Below, one piece after another: positions 8,103 to 15,818 of a stretch of 64,000 bases of DNA. The DNA comes from an uncultured Psychroserpens sp. Lineage in GTDB: Bacteria > Bacteroidota > Bacteroidia > Flavobacteriales > Flavobacteriaceae. Location: contig CANLEE010000012.1 in assembly GCA_947489585.1 (NCBI GenBank), forward strand, positions 62,001-126,000, read 5' to 3'. The number at the start of each line of letters is the position of its first letter. The first letter of the stretch is position 1. Both the position numbers and the translations under genes were made by a program. The notes under the pieces were generated by a model, which saw nothing but the letters and a program-made list of their open reading frames with translations, did not search any database and was not told where the DNA came from.

Positions 8103-8465
8103 TTATTGTTTTGGCGTAGGAACTAATAATCCTGCAAGAGCCCCTATAGATGCTGAAGCTATCATGACGAAAAAAGAGTCAATTTCTCTTTTCTCTTGGA
8201 TTAATTCATTTTTTATGTTAGTGTATTCAATTATAGGAAACCATAAGGAGATAACGGCGCTTACTATAATACATAACAATAATGATATTCCTACGATATA
8301 TACAATTTTCAGAAAAACCGATTTATCCTGCATTGGAGGTTGCTCTATGGTTTGCTCTAAAAAAGTAATGGGGTCGTTTAAAAATTCAGATTTAATAGTT
8401 TCCGAGCTGTTTATTAGTTCTCTAAAGTCAATGAAGTTTTTTACTTTGTTGTTTTTTGCAGACAT
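8103..8465 (-). CDS. Small two-helix membrane protein with cytosolic N-terminal region
   Basis: 120 residues. Residues 1-48 are polar (NFIDFRELINSSETIKSEFLNDPITFLEQ). Residues 49-75 form a first membrane helix (LKIVYIVGISLLLCIIVSAVISLWF). A short charged linker (IKNELIQEKREID) leads to a second hydrophobic segment (SFFVMIASASIGALAGLLV) and a short PTPKQ tail. The family was not recognised. Its promoter carries a NarL-like dyad at the same spacing as the one before the peptidase operon, so it is probably under control of the regulator encoded just upstream, and may work with the peptidase or kinase. Confidence 0.7.
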   Translation of the reverse strand: MSAKNNKVKNFIDFRELINSSETIKSEFLNDPITFLEQTIEQPPMQDKSVFLKIVYIVGISLLLCIIVSAVISLWFPIIEYTNIKNELIQEKREIDSFFVMIASASIGALAGLLVPTPKQ

Positions 8466-8491
8466 AACGAATAATAGATTGATTAATAGTT

Positions 8492-8538
8492 CAAATCTAA
8501 TTATCCTTTACAGGTGAAAACATACCCAATAGCAGGTA
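8492..8538 (-). promoter_or_regulatory. NarL-like 7-2-7 site plus -7 element
   Basis: The dyad at 8523-8538 reads TACCCAATAGCAGGTA on the plus strand: two heptamers of TACYYMT type facing each other across a central TA. On the minus strand it is followed, after 23 bases beginning TGTTTT, by TAGATTTG (8492-8499), an exact TAnnTTTG element. The dyad centre would lie near -44, a common position for an activator. It serves the 120-aa membrane protein gene starting at 8465. Confidence 0.6.
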
Positions 8539-8541
8539 AAT

Positions 8542-9165
8542 CTAGAACTTGTATTTCTTCTCCAAAGCATAGCGCATAAGTTCACCTTTGCCTTGTAAGC
8601 CTAGAATGCGCGCCATATTTTTGCGATGTGTATCGACTGTATGCACACCAATAAAGAGTTCATCAGCAATCTCTCGTGAGGTTTTTCCTAAGCCAATCAA
8701 TTCAAGAATTTCAATTTGACGTTTGGTCAACAAGCCTTTGGTTTTAGTCGTGTTTTCTGAAGTTAAGGCATTGGTGTTGATATGTGCGTCAAAATAGGTA
8801 TCGCCTTTTGCAACGGTTCTAATAGCCTTTAAAACTTCAGTAAGTGAGGAGTTTTTTAAAATATAACCTGTTGCACCAGCAGCCAACATTTGCTGAATAG
8901 CATCGGTTTGATCAAACATAGAAAAGGCCAATACTTTAATGTTTTGGTTTGATTTTTTGATACGCTTCGTCGCTTCAATACCATCTAACTTTGGCATGCG
9001 TATATCGGTAAGCACAACCGTCGGGCGCTTCTTTTCGACGATCTCTAAAAGGGCTTCACCATCATTAGCTGTGCCAACAATTGAAATATCGTCTTCATAC
9101 TCTAGTAGCAATTGTATGCCATCTATGAGTGATTGGTGATCTTCGGCAATAGCTAATCTAATCAT
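8542..9165 (-). CDS. NarL/LuxR-type response regulator
   Basis: 207 residues. Receiver domain residues 1-120 with the acidic pocket (AEDH) and phosphoacceptor Asp54 in VVLTDIRMP. LuxR/GerE helix-turn-helix near residues 143-207 (LLTKRQIEILELIGLGKTSREIADELFIGVHTVDTHRKNM). The start overlaps the histidine kinase gene by four bases, so kinase and regulator are surely partners. NarL-type regulators bind paired heptamers. Two such pairs, at 8523-8538 and 12502-12517, stand upstream of the local promoters, suggesting autoregulation. Confidence 0.93.
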   Translation of the reverse strand: MIRLAIAEDHQSLIDGIQLLLEYEDDISIVGTANDGEALLEIVEKKRPTVVLTDIRMPKLDGIEATKRIKKSNQNIKVLAFSMFDQTDAIQQMLAAGATGYILKNSSLTEVLKAIRTVAKGDTYFDAHINTNALTSENTTKTKGLLTKRQIEILELIGLGKTSREIADELFIGVHTVDTHRKNMARILGLQGKGELMRYALEKKYKF

Positions 9166-10925
9166 ATCGGTAGGTCTATTATTATCGTTGTGCCTTGATT
9201 GTTTTCAGATTCTATGGTCATCGTGCCCTCCAAATGTGCCACACGTTTATCAATACTACTAATGCCCATGCCTTTATTGGTCTTGGTCACTTGGCTTGGG
9301 TTGAATCCTATGCCATTGTCTTCAACCAAAATATTTAGACTATCCTCATGATTGGTAATATGGATGGTAGCTTCGGTGGCTTGCGCATGTTTGATAATGT
9401 TTGTGACCAATTCTTGTATGATTCTAAAAATAGTGAGTTCTAAACTGTTTTCTAGGCGGTTTTCTAAGCCGTGATCGATGACATCAATTGAAATAGTATT
9501 TACTGCGGAAATGTTATCAGCCATGTCTTTTACAGCTTTTAAAAGGCCTTGTTTGGCAATCACACCAGAATTCTTAGCATGTGCCACAGTTCGAACTTTA
9601 TCATAAGCCTCATCGATGAGTTGATTGGTTTTGGTATAGAGTTCAGGCGTTTGCTTCTCTTTTAGGGCATTAAAATGGAGCTTTACGGTAGCCATTAAAC
9701 CACCCAAATCATCATGCAAATCATTAGCAATACGTTGGCGCTCTTTTTCTTGACCTTCAATCATCGCATCAATGGCTGTGAGTTCTTGTTCTTTGAGTAC
9801 CGTAGTTAGTTTTTGGGTTTCGAGTGCTTTTTCCTGCTCGGCGAGTTTTTGTTTGCGTTTGGTATTTTTGAAAAGGAGGAAAGCGATAATGCTGCCAAAG
9901 AATAATATTACTGAAGAGCCTAAAAGAAGGTTGCTTAATTGTTTGCGTTTATGTTCACTAATTTTATTATCTTCTTTTAGTTCTTCATTTGCAATACCTA
10001 AAATAGCTTTATCCTGGCCATTATCATTAATACTATCTTTTAATCGTATTAATTTATTAAGGTAAATTGAAGCTCTTTCATATTCTTGGCATTGTAAATA
10101 TAAATTTGACATGTTTTCATAAAATACAACCTTACTTTTTGGAATATTGTCTTGGAATGGAATAGATATTGCTTTTGTGAAATATTTACTCGCTTCATCA
10201 CAGTCATTTAACTGTTTATAAATGTCTGCTAGATTATTGTAGTTGTATGCTAGACTTTGATGATCATTAAAATGTTGGAGAATTGGCTCCGCTTTTTTAT
10301 TATAATGTAGAGCAGAATCTAGGTTATTATTGATTGTATTATGAACAATAGCGATATTTGCATATGCATGACCTTCTCTTATTGAGTCTTTTTGACTCAA
10401 AGCAAGAGGTATGGTTTTTTTAAAATATTTGATAGATTCATCTGCTCTATCAACATCCATAAAACCAAGAGCTATATTTGTATAAGTCGCTCGAATGGCA
10501 TTGGTGTCTTTTTTTTTTAAAGCTAGAGATTCAAGTTCTTTAAGAGTCTCTGTTGAATCATAATTTAGATTGTTTTGATGGCTTAGAATTGCTATCTCTA
10601 AAATGTAACAATCAATAAGATCATCAATTTCTTTTAGTTCTTTGAATAAATTACTAGATTTTAATATTGATTTATATGCTAAATGATGATTATCTCTTGA
10701 AAATTCAAAATCTGCATTAAAATAGAGCCATGTAGCCTTGTTATAAGTAGATATATTGCTAGTGTCAATTGCTTTTAATTCGTTTTCAATTGTTTCATGA
10801 TTTCCATTTTCAAAAGCAATATATATGCTATCAAAAATAGTATCTTGAGAATAGCAAATGTCAGCAAGGAAAAAACTTGCTGACATAAAAAATACTGATA
10901 TGATTTTTTTTAAATGCTCTTTCAT
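9162..10925 (-). CDS. TPR-containing sensor histidine kinase (HisKA_3)
   Basis: 587 residues. Signal peptide (residues 1-26, ending CYSQ), periplasmic TPR array from about 60 to 300, one membrane helix at 333-352, a coiled coil at 355-390, then a HisKA_3 dimerisation domain with phosphoacceptor His404 in ANDLHDDLGG. The HATPase domain follows, with FRIIQELVTNIIKHAQA (N-box), EDNGIGF and GMGISSIDKRV. Periplasmic TPRs with NarL-type output are common in Bacteroidota; the signal is unknown. The gene follows the 139-aa protein with no gap (stop codon directly followed by ATG) and overlaps its regulator by four bases. Confidence 0.93.
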   Translation of the reverse strand: MKEHLKKIISVFFMSASFFLADICYSQDTIFDSIYIAFENGNHETIENELKAIDTSNISTYNKATWLYFNADFEFSRDNHHLAYKSILKSSNLFKELKEIDDLIDCYILEIAILSHQNNLNYDSTETLKELESLALKKKDTNAIRATYTNIALGFMDVDRADESIKYFKKTIPLALSQKDSIREGHAYANIAIVHNTINNNLDSALHYNKKAEPILQHFNDHQSLAYNYNNLADIYKQLNDCDEASKYFTKAISIPFQDNIPKSKVVFYENMSNLYLQCQEYERASIYLNKLIRLKDSINDNGQDKAILGIANEELKEDNKISEHKRKQLSNLLLGSSVILFFGSIIAFLLFKNTKRKQKLAEQEKALETQKLTTVLKEQELTAIDAMIEGQEKERQRIANDLHDDLGGLMATVKLHFNALKEKQTPELYTKTNQLIDEAYDKVRTVAHAKNSGVIAKQGLLKAVKDMADNISAVNTISIDVIDHGLENRLENSLELTIFRIIQELVTNIIKHAQATEATIHITNHEDSLNILVEDNGIGFNPSQVTKTNKGMGISSIDKRVAHLEGTMTIESENNQGTTIIIDLPI

Positions 10926-11345
10926 TTATGGATTTCCCACTATAATATTGCCTCTCTTTGTTTTTGGTTGAGAAATTGTTGCTCCAGCAGAAGAGCATAA
11001 TTCAATGCTTTCCCCCGTTTTATAAATCAACAAAAAAACTCTTACAGTTTCTAATTTACAATTTGTTAATGGAAATTCTACTTCTTTGAATTTATCTGGG
11101 GATTTTTCATAAAAATGAATTTCTATACTGTCAGATTTTTCACAGTAATTGACTAACTCAATTTTTTTATCGAAGGTCGAATTCGTAATTTTAATTTTCG
11201 TTATGTAGTAGTCTGATATACCTGAGGGACCTGAAGCATCTTCATGCCATCCAGTAAATTTTGCTTTAATAGAATCTACTTGAGTATTATAAAGTGTGTG
11301 TTCCGTATTGGCATCGTTAGGAATAATTGGTGGTAATACTTTCAT
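10926..11345 (-). CDS. Uncharacterised 139-residue protein in the peptidase-kinase operon
   Basis: No signal peptide and no membrane helix, so cytosolic if the ATG at 11345 is right. Predominantly beta: repeated short strands such as ITKIKITNSTF, KKIELVNYC, SIEIHFYEK, ETVRVFLLIYKTG. The C-terminal tail is basic and polar (TISQPKTKRGNIIVGNP). Three cysteines are present (Cys in NYCEK, NCKLE and ELCSS). It is not recognised as any known family. It lies 18 bases downstream of the trypsin-like peptidase and directly abuts the kinase, so it might be the peptidase's substrate, inhibitor or partner. Confidence 0.65.
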   Translation of the reverse strand: MKVLPPIIPNDANTEHTLYNTQVDSIKAKFTGWHEDASGPSGISDYYITKIKITNSTFDKKIELVNYCEKSDSIEIHFYEKSPDKFKEVEFPLTNCKLETVRVFLLIYKTGESIELCSSAGATISQPKTKRGNIIVGNP

Positions 11346-11363
11346 TTTATTAATTTTTATTGA

Positions 11364-12329
11364 TTAAACAAATTTGAAAAAATTATATATTGGGCCTAAT
11401 TCATTATTAAAAATATATTTAATGTTATTACAAAAACTTGCTGTAGTTTTATTTCCCCCAGTTAGCAAACCGACTACATCGTTATCTTGATTTATAACCA
11501 CTGAACCAGAATCTCCGTAATCTGAAATATTAGATGTTAAGATTTGACGTCTAAAAATTTTTGGGGTTTTAATATTTTTGGAGACATTTACAGTACAATT
11601 TATTGACTTAATCTCACCATATGTCAGTCCAGTTGTTTTGCCAAATTTTTTAATAGAATCTCCAATTTTAGCTTTAGCTATTCCGTTAAAACTTAATTCA
11701 TTATTAACACAATATTTTCCAATATCTATGCAGGATTTAGTTTTATCATTTACCTCTGCAATAGCGGCATCTAATATGTCATCATGTTTTTGACTTGACC
11801 AAATAATTTTACCAATCGTATTTATTTCATTTAAACTTTTAGAGACGTGGATTCTAGCTGGAGAAACAACTTTATTTTTATTTTCATTATAATCAGAATC
11901 AAATATAACATGTCGATTTGACAAGAGGTAAATTTTATTGCCACTTTTCAGTTTGAACAATGCACCCAATGTTCCACCTTTATTTAAGCTACCTTCATAA
12001 CTAACGCTAGAGCCACCACTAATTTTTTTTGTTTGTAAAGCAAAGCTTTCTGATTCTACTGGAACAATATTTTTATCCAAAAAATCATTTATCGTTTGTT
12101 TACTTATAAGTTTGTTAAAATCAGTCTTAATAGGAATGGAAACAGGATCATATTGATAGGTAAAATCGCTGAGCCCAACCTCAATTATATAGTCATTTTT
12201 GATTGTAAAATCATTTGATAATTTAACTACTGCTGCATATTCTGTCCTATTTTTGTTTTTAGTAGCGGTTAAATTAAAATACTCTGACTCTTTTAATAGT
12301 AGTTTGATATTAGCCTCTTCTTCCGTCAT
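11364..12329 (-). CDS. Trypsin-like serine peptidase without signal peptide
   Basis: 321 residues. The N-terminal 110 residues are a separate, unrecognised region (contains YIIEVGLSDFTYQYDPVSIP). Residues 115-315 have a chymotrypsin-like layout with a full catalytic triad in order: His140 in LLSNRHVIFD, Asp187 in DDILDAAIAEV and Ser274 in DYGDSGSVVI. GTLGALFKLKSG and KFGKTTGLTYG are typical of the bacterial Nal1-like/S1 group. No export signal is seen, so it would act in the cytosol, unusual for this fold. It is the first gene of an operon with the 139-aa protein, kinase and regulator. Confidence 0.85.
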   Translation of the reverse strand: MTEEEANIKLLLKESEYFNLTATKNKNRTEYAAVVKLSNDFTIKNDYIIEVGLSDFTYQYDPVSIPIKTDFNKLISKQTINDFLDKNIVPVESESFALQTKKISGGSSVSYEGSLNKGGTLGALFKLKSGNKIYLLSNRHVIFDSDYNENKNKVVSPARIHVSKSLNEINTIGKIIWSSQKHDDILDAAIAEVNDKTKSCIDIGKYCVNNELSFNGIAKAKIGDSIKKFGKTTGLTYGEIKSINCTVNVSKNIKTPKIFRRQILTSNISDYGDSGSVVINQDNDVVGLLTGGNKTTASFCNNIKYIFNNELGPIYNFFKFV

Positions 12330-12470
12330 AACTCTAAATTTAAAAATTAAACGAACAAACTAAAACGAAAAAGGATAAGTTTTGAGAAAACAAAAGATAG
12401 CGTTTACAATACAGCATCAAAAAACACGAGGGGATAGTTTTCATAATAATTGGATTAATAATTAATAACA

Positions 12471-12517
12471 CAAAGATGCCATCTAGAGACACATCAAAAC
12501 ATACCCGATACTGGGTA
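12471..12517 (-). promoter_or_regulatory. NarL-like 7-2-7 site plus near-consensus -7 element
   Basis: The dyad TACCCGATACTGGGTA (12502-12517) has two TACCC heptamers facing each other across a central TA. On the minus strand it is followed by 23 bases beginning TGTTTT and then CATCTTTG (12471-12478), one mismatch from TAnnTTTG. Spacing and order equal those of the site at 8492-8538. It would drive the peptidase-kinase-regulator operon, with an untranslated leader of about 135 bases. Confidence 0.6.
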
Positions 12518-12618
12518 TTTCTATGAATTAAATAGGGAGAGAATTGTAATTATGCTCTTAAGTTACTAAAATATAGAGGAATAGTAAAAGAATTTTCGGT
12601 CAAACAGACGATTGAGAT

Positions 12619-12804
12619 TTACACAAATACAAACTTAATGGTTGCAATCATCAATATAAATGCAACAAAAGCAATCAATACCCAAATACTACCTCTGTAA
12701 TACTTTCGGTGTAATTTGAGATCTTTTCGGTAGGCGATGAAAATAATAACAGCAAAAACTATTGCAAATAAAATTCCAAAAATCAATTGACCATTACTAA
12801 ACAT
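12619..12804 (-). CDS. Small conserved two-helix membrane protein
   Basis: 61 residues from the ATG at 12804 (MFSNGQLIFGILFAIVF). Two membrane helices flank a basic loop (YRKDLKLHRKYYRGS). A longer frame starting with TTG at 12822 is rejected because a -7 promoter element overlaps it. Short proteins with this layout recur in flavobacterial genomes, as I recall them; the function is unknown. Confidence 0.75.
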   Translation of the reverse strand: MFSNGQLIFGILFAIVFAVIIFIAYRKDLKLHRKYYRGSIWVLIAFVAFILMIATIKFVFV

Positions 12805-12819
12805 ATAGCTATTTTTATG

Positions 12820-12827
12820 CAAAAATA
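12820..12827 (-). promoter_or_regulatory. Bacteroidota -7 promoter element
   Basis: TATTTTTG on the minus strand matches TAnnTTTG, 15 bases upstream of the ATG at 12804. Its position rules out translation from the TTG at 12822. Confidence 0.5.
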
Positions 12828-12947
12828 ATTAAACCTTAAAGACTAACTTTGAAATAAACTGTGAAAGTTTTTATAATTCTACTTAAGTCATTGTAGTTAA
12901 ATTATATACGTAAACTATTACAGTTTGGTTCTTTTAGAAGATATACC

Positions 12948-13334
12948 ATGAAAGATAAAATTGAAGCTGTTAAAGCATTTCATACGGCATTTAAAATTGG
13001 ACATAGAGAAACACCAAAAGCCGATTTAGGTACTGAAAAAAACGTGTTGCGCTACAAACTCATGCGTGAAGAAAATGAAGAATACCTTGAAGCCGCTAAT
13101 GATAATGATTTAGTTGAAGTGGCTGATGCACTTGGTGATATGCTCTATATTTTATGCGGAACCATTATAGAACACGGACTCCAATACAAAATTGAAGAAG
13201 TCTTTGATGAAATACAACGCAGTAATATGAGCAAACTAGGCGAAGATGGTGAGCCTATTTACAGAGACGATGGTAAAGTCCTTAAAGGACCAAATTATTT
13301 TAAGCCGCATATAAAAGACATTTTAGACAAATAA
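12948..13334 (+). CDS. MazG-like/HisE-like nucleoside triphosphate pyrophosphohydrolase
   Basis: 128 residues of the all-alpha NTP pyrophosphatase superfamily. The metal-binding helices carry EENEEYLEA (near residues 42-50) and EVADALGDMLYILCGT (near 58-73), the EExxE...ExxD pattern that binds magnesium. The C-terminus (MSKLGEDGEPIYRDDGKVLKGPNYFKPHI) is typical of stand-alone members that hydrolyse (d)NTPs, rather than HisE of histidine synthesis. It is probably a cytosolic house-cleaning enzyme. It ends at a bidirectional terminator shared with ilvE. Confidence 0.87.
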   Translation: MKDKIEAVKAFHTAFKIGHRETPKADLGTEKNVLRYKLMREENEEYLEAANDNDLVEVADALGDMLYILCGTIIEHGLQYKIEEVFDEIQRSNMSKLGEDGEPIYRDDGKVLKGPNYFKPHIKDILDK

Positions 13335-13359
13335 AAAAAGAGCCATTCGGCTCTTTTTT
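13334..13359. terminator. Bidirectional terminator
   Basis: An 11-bp stem (AAAAAAGAGCC and complement) around a four-base ATTC loop, T runs on both strands. It sits between the convergent MazG-like gene and ilvE. Confidence 0.85.
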
Positions 13360-13366
13360 ATGTATG

Positions 13367-14440
13367 TTATTTTATTTCGTATCTCCAGTTGTGCTTGTCT
13401 TCAGCAAGATTATGCTGAATGTTAAGCATCTTCTGTTTTAATACAGTCGAGTAGGAGTGTGCTCCAATTTCAGGAAGTTCATAATAGGTGTCTTGGTATT
13501 CAAAGCCTTCTATCGGACTAATAACTGCAGCAGTTCCAGCACCAAATATTTCTTTTAAAGTTCCATTTTTAGATGCTTCAACAATCTCATGTACTTTAAT
13601 TGGTCTTACCTCACATCTAATGTTATTATCTTCTGCTAGTTGCACTAAACTTTTACGCGTCACACCATCAAGAATTCGATCACTAGTTGGTGCAGTAATC
13701 AATGTGTCGTTTATTCTGAAAAAGACATTCATTGTTCCTGCTTCTTCTAAAAATGTATGCGTATCGGCATCTGTCCAAATCACCTGTTGGTAGCCTTTCT
13801 CTTGTGCTAAATTGGTTGGGTAAAATTGAGCAGCATAATTACCTGCAGCTTTTGCATAGCCAACACCTCCATTTGCAGAACGACTAAATTGTTCAGCAAT
13901 TAAAACTTTTACAGTACCACTATAATACGCTTTTACTGGCGCACAAATAATCATAAAACGATAGCTTTGTCCTGGAGCAGCAGCAATTGCTGGATCTATT
14001 GCAATAGCAAATGGTCTGACATATAATGAATTTCCAACACCAGGTTTTATCCAATCTCTATCAAGATTTAAAAGTGTTGTTAGTCCTTCGAAAAAGTAAT
14101 CTTTTGGAAGTTCAGGCATGGCTAAACGTGCAGAAGACTTATTAATACGATTAAAATTTTCTTCTGGTCTAAATAAGAACACATCACCATTGTCATCTTT
14201 ATAGGCTTTCATCCCTTCAAAAACAGCTTGCCCGTAATGAAACACACGAGCAGAGGGTTCCATTGGCATGGCTTGATATGGCATAATCTGCGGTTGTTGC
14301 CATTCACCATCTATAAAATCACACATAAACATGTGATCGGTAAATGTTTTTCCAAACGCTAGATTATCAAAATCAACACCAGCTAACTTAGATGTTTCCG
14401 CTTTTTCTACGAGTAAATTACTTGTATATATATTTAACAT
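13367..14440 (-). CDS. ilvE: Branched-chain amino acid aminotransferase
   Basis: 357 residues, the length of the long (group II) IlvE type. PLP-dependent fold type IV signature: VGYAKAAGNYAAQ holds the Schiff-base lysine near residue 200, followed by the cofactor-site segments EEAGTMNVFF and DGVTRKSL. It interconverts leucine, isoleucine and valine with their 2-oxo acids in the cytosol. It is a single gene with its own promoter (14462-14469) and terminator. Confidence 0.95.
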   Translation of the reverse strand: MLNIYTSNLLVEKAETSKLAGVDFDNLAFGKTFTDHMFMCDFIDGEWQQPQIMPYQAMPMEPSARVFHYGQAVFEGMKAYKDDNGDVFLFRPEENFNRINKSSARLAMPELPKDYFFEGLTTLLNLDRDWIKPGVGNSLYVRPFAIAIDPAIAAAPGQSYRFMIICAPVKAYYSGTVKVLIAEQFSRSANGGVGYAKAAGNYAAQFYPTNLAQEKGYQQVIWTDADTHTFLEEAGTMNVFFRINDTLITAPTSDRILDGVTRKSLVQLAEDNNIRCEVRPIKVHEIVEASKNGTLKEIFGAGTAAVISPIEGFEYQDTYYELPEIGAHSYSTVLKQKMLNIQHNLAEDKHNWRYEIK

Positions 14441-14461
14441 TTTTGATTTTCTTTAGTTCTG

Positions 14462-14469
14462 CAAAATTA
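14462..14469 (-). promoter_or_regulatory. -7 promoter element of ilvE
   Basis: TAATTTTG on the minus strand matches TAnnTTTG, 21 bases upstream of the ilvE ATG. No clear -33 TTG is seen. Confidence 0.5.
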
Positions 14470-14517
14470 GTCATTTCTGATGGGTTAAAAAAGATAAACT
14501 TTTCACAAAAAAACACG

Positions 14518-14525
14518 TAACTTTG
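14518..14525 (+). promoter_or_regulatory. -7 promoter element of the DUF4920 gene
   Basis: TAACTTTG matches TAnnTTTG. The predicted start of transcription is just after it. An ATG at 14528 would give an almost leaderless message, but the lipoprotein start is the ATG at 14558. Confidence 0.5.
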
Positions 14526-14557
14526 TAATGCATAAATTCGTAATAAATCAAATCAAA

Positions 14558-15085
14558 ATGAAACAAATTTTTTCAATAGCATTAGTACTTTTGGTGCTCG
14601 TGTCGTGTAAAGAAGAAAAAAAGCAAATAGAAGAGGTTGCTAAAGTAGAAACTCAAGCTCAAGAACAAACTCAAGAAGTAACCTACGATTCGTTTGGTAA
14701 GGAGATTACAGCAAATGATGCTCTAACTGCAAAGCGCATGGCAGTACATTATGAAAGTATGACTGTTGGTGATTCTGTTGATGCTAAAATGATAGCTAAG
14801 GTAGATGAGGTGTGTCAGGCTAAAGGGTGTTGGATGAAATTAGATTTACCTAATGGTCAACAAGTCATGGTGAAATTTAAGGATTATGGCTTTTTTATGC
14901 CAAAAGATATCTCGGGAAAAGAAGTGATTATCAATGGTAAGGCTTTTGTTAATGAGGTTCCTGTAGATGAGCAACGTCATTATGCCGAAGATGGAGGCGC
15001 AACAGCAGAGGAGATTGCAAAAATCACTGAGCCCAAAAAAACATACTCTTTTTTAGCAGACGGTGTTTTATTGAAAACAAAATAG
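14558..15085 (+). CDS. DUF4920 lipoprotein
   Basis: 175 residues from the ATG at 14558, chosen because it begins the lipoprotein signal peptide (KQIFSIALVLLVLVSC). A Glu/Lys/Gln-rich linker follows the cysteine. The domain then reads SFGKEITANDALTA, KVDEVCQAKGCWMKLDLPNG (a conserved Cys pair) and MVKFKDYGFFMPKDISGKEVIINGKAF, as in DUF4920 proteins of Bacteroidota. The Cys-x4-Cys-Trp arrangement suggests metal or redox binding, but this is inference. The mnmD start codon follows one base after its stop, so the two genes are probably co-transcribed. Confidence 0.88.
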   Translation: MKQIFSIALVLLVLVSCKEEKKQIEEVAKVETQAQEQTQEVTYDSFGKEITANDALTAKRMAVHYESMTVGDSVDAKMIAKVDEVCQAKGCWMKLDLPNGQQVMVKFKDYGFFMPKDISGKEVIINGKAFVNEVPVDEQRHYAEDGGATAEEIAKITEPKKTYSFLADGVLLKTK

Positions 15086-15086
15086 T

Positions 15087-15764
15087 TTGCAACGCAAAAT
15101 AATTACCACGGCAGACGGTTCTAAAACCATTCAAATAGAAGATTGGAATGAACAATACCATTCTGTTCATGGTGCCATACAAGAAGCAAATCATGTGTAT
15201 ATTAATCATGGTTTGCTTTTTTTTATTTCTGAAAATGAACCAACTCAAAATGATGAGATTTCCATTTTAGAAATCGGGTTTGGTACTGGATTAAATGCAT
15301 TGCTAACGTTTCTTAAAGCTAAAGAATTGCAGCAATACATCAATTATGTTGGAGTAGAAGCGTTTCCAATAACTTCCGAAGAACTTGAACAATTGAATTA
15401 TCCTTTTGAATTAGACATAGATGAGAAGCCCTTTAAAGCACTTCATGAAGTTTCTTGGGAAGACATGCATCAAATTTCCGAAGTATTTAAATTAACCAAA
15501 CAACAGAAGCTTTTTAAAGATATTTCCGAAGCAAACATCTACGATATTATTTACTTTGATGCCTTTGGTGCTAGAGTACAGCCAGAACTTTGGACCGAAG
15601 CGATATTTAAAATCATGTATACCGCTTTAAAACCAAATGGTGTACTTACGACCTATGCTGCTATTGGGCAAGTGCGTCGTACTCTAAAGTCTTTAGGTTT
15701 TGAGGTAGAACGACTACATGGTCCTCCTGGGAAACGGCATATGCTAAGAGCGATTAAACGTTAA
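15087..15764 (+). CDS. mnmD: tRNA 5-methylaminomethyl-2-thiouridine methyltransferase MnmD
   Basis: 225 residues. Opening RKIITTADGSKTIQI...EQYHSVHGAIQEANHV and the SAM-binding loop LEIGFGTGLNALLT identify the MnmD half of MnmC. Later motifs are IIYFDAFGARVQPELW and GPPGKRHMLRA. It methylates nm5s2U34 to mnm5s2U34 in the wobble position of certain tRNAs. The C-terminal oxidase domain of enterobacterial MnmC is absent, as usual in this phylum. Translation appears to start at TTG (15087), one base after the stop of the DUF4920 gene. No ATG exists early enough to keep the conserved N-terminus. Confidence 0.9.
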   Translation: MQRKIITTADGSKTIQIEDWNEQYHSVHGAIQEANHVYINHGLLFFISENEPTQNDEISILEIGFGTGLNALLTFLKAKELQQYINYVGVEAFPITSEELEQLNYPFELDIDEKPFKALHEVSWEDMHQISEVFKLTKQQKLFKDISEANIYDIIYFDAFGARVQPELWTEAIFKIMYTALKPNGVLTTYAAIGQVRRTLKSLGFEVERLHGPPGKRHMLRAIKR

Positions 15765-15803
15765 ACCCTTACTAAAAGACATAGGCTTGGTTTGAGATTT
15801 CAG

Positions 15804-15811
15804 TAAATTTG
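15804..15811 (+). promoter_or_regulatory. -7 promoter element of the epimerase gene
   Basis: TAAATTTG matches TAnnTTTG and ends only seven bases before the ATG, so the transcript leader would be about four bases. Confidence 0.45.
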
Positions 15812-15818
15812 CAATGCG

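Noticed and set aside
8390..8465. N-terminus of the 120-aa membrane protein (IKSEFLNDPITFLEQ) resembles a nitrile-hydratase-type leader peptide
   Set aside because: No modifying enzyme or exporter gene is nearby and two membrane helices follow, so a RiPP precursor is not supported.
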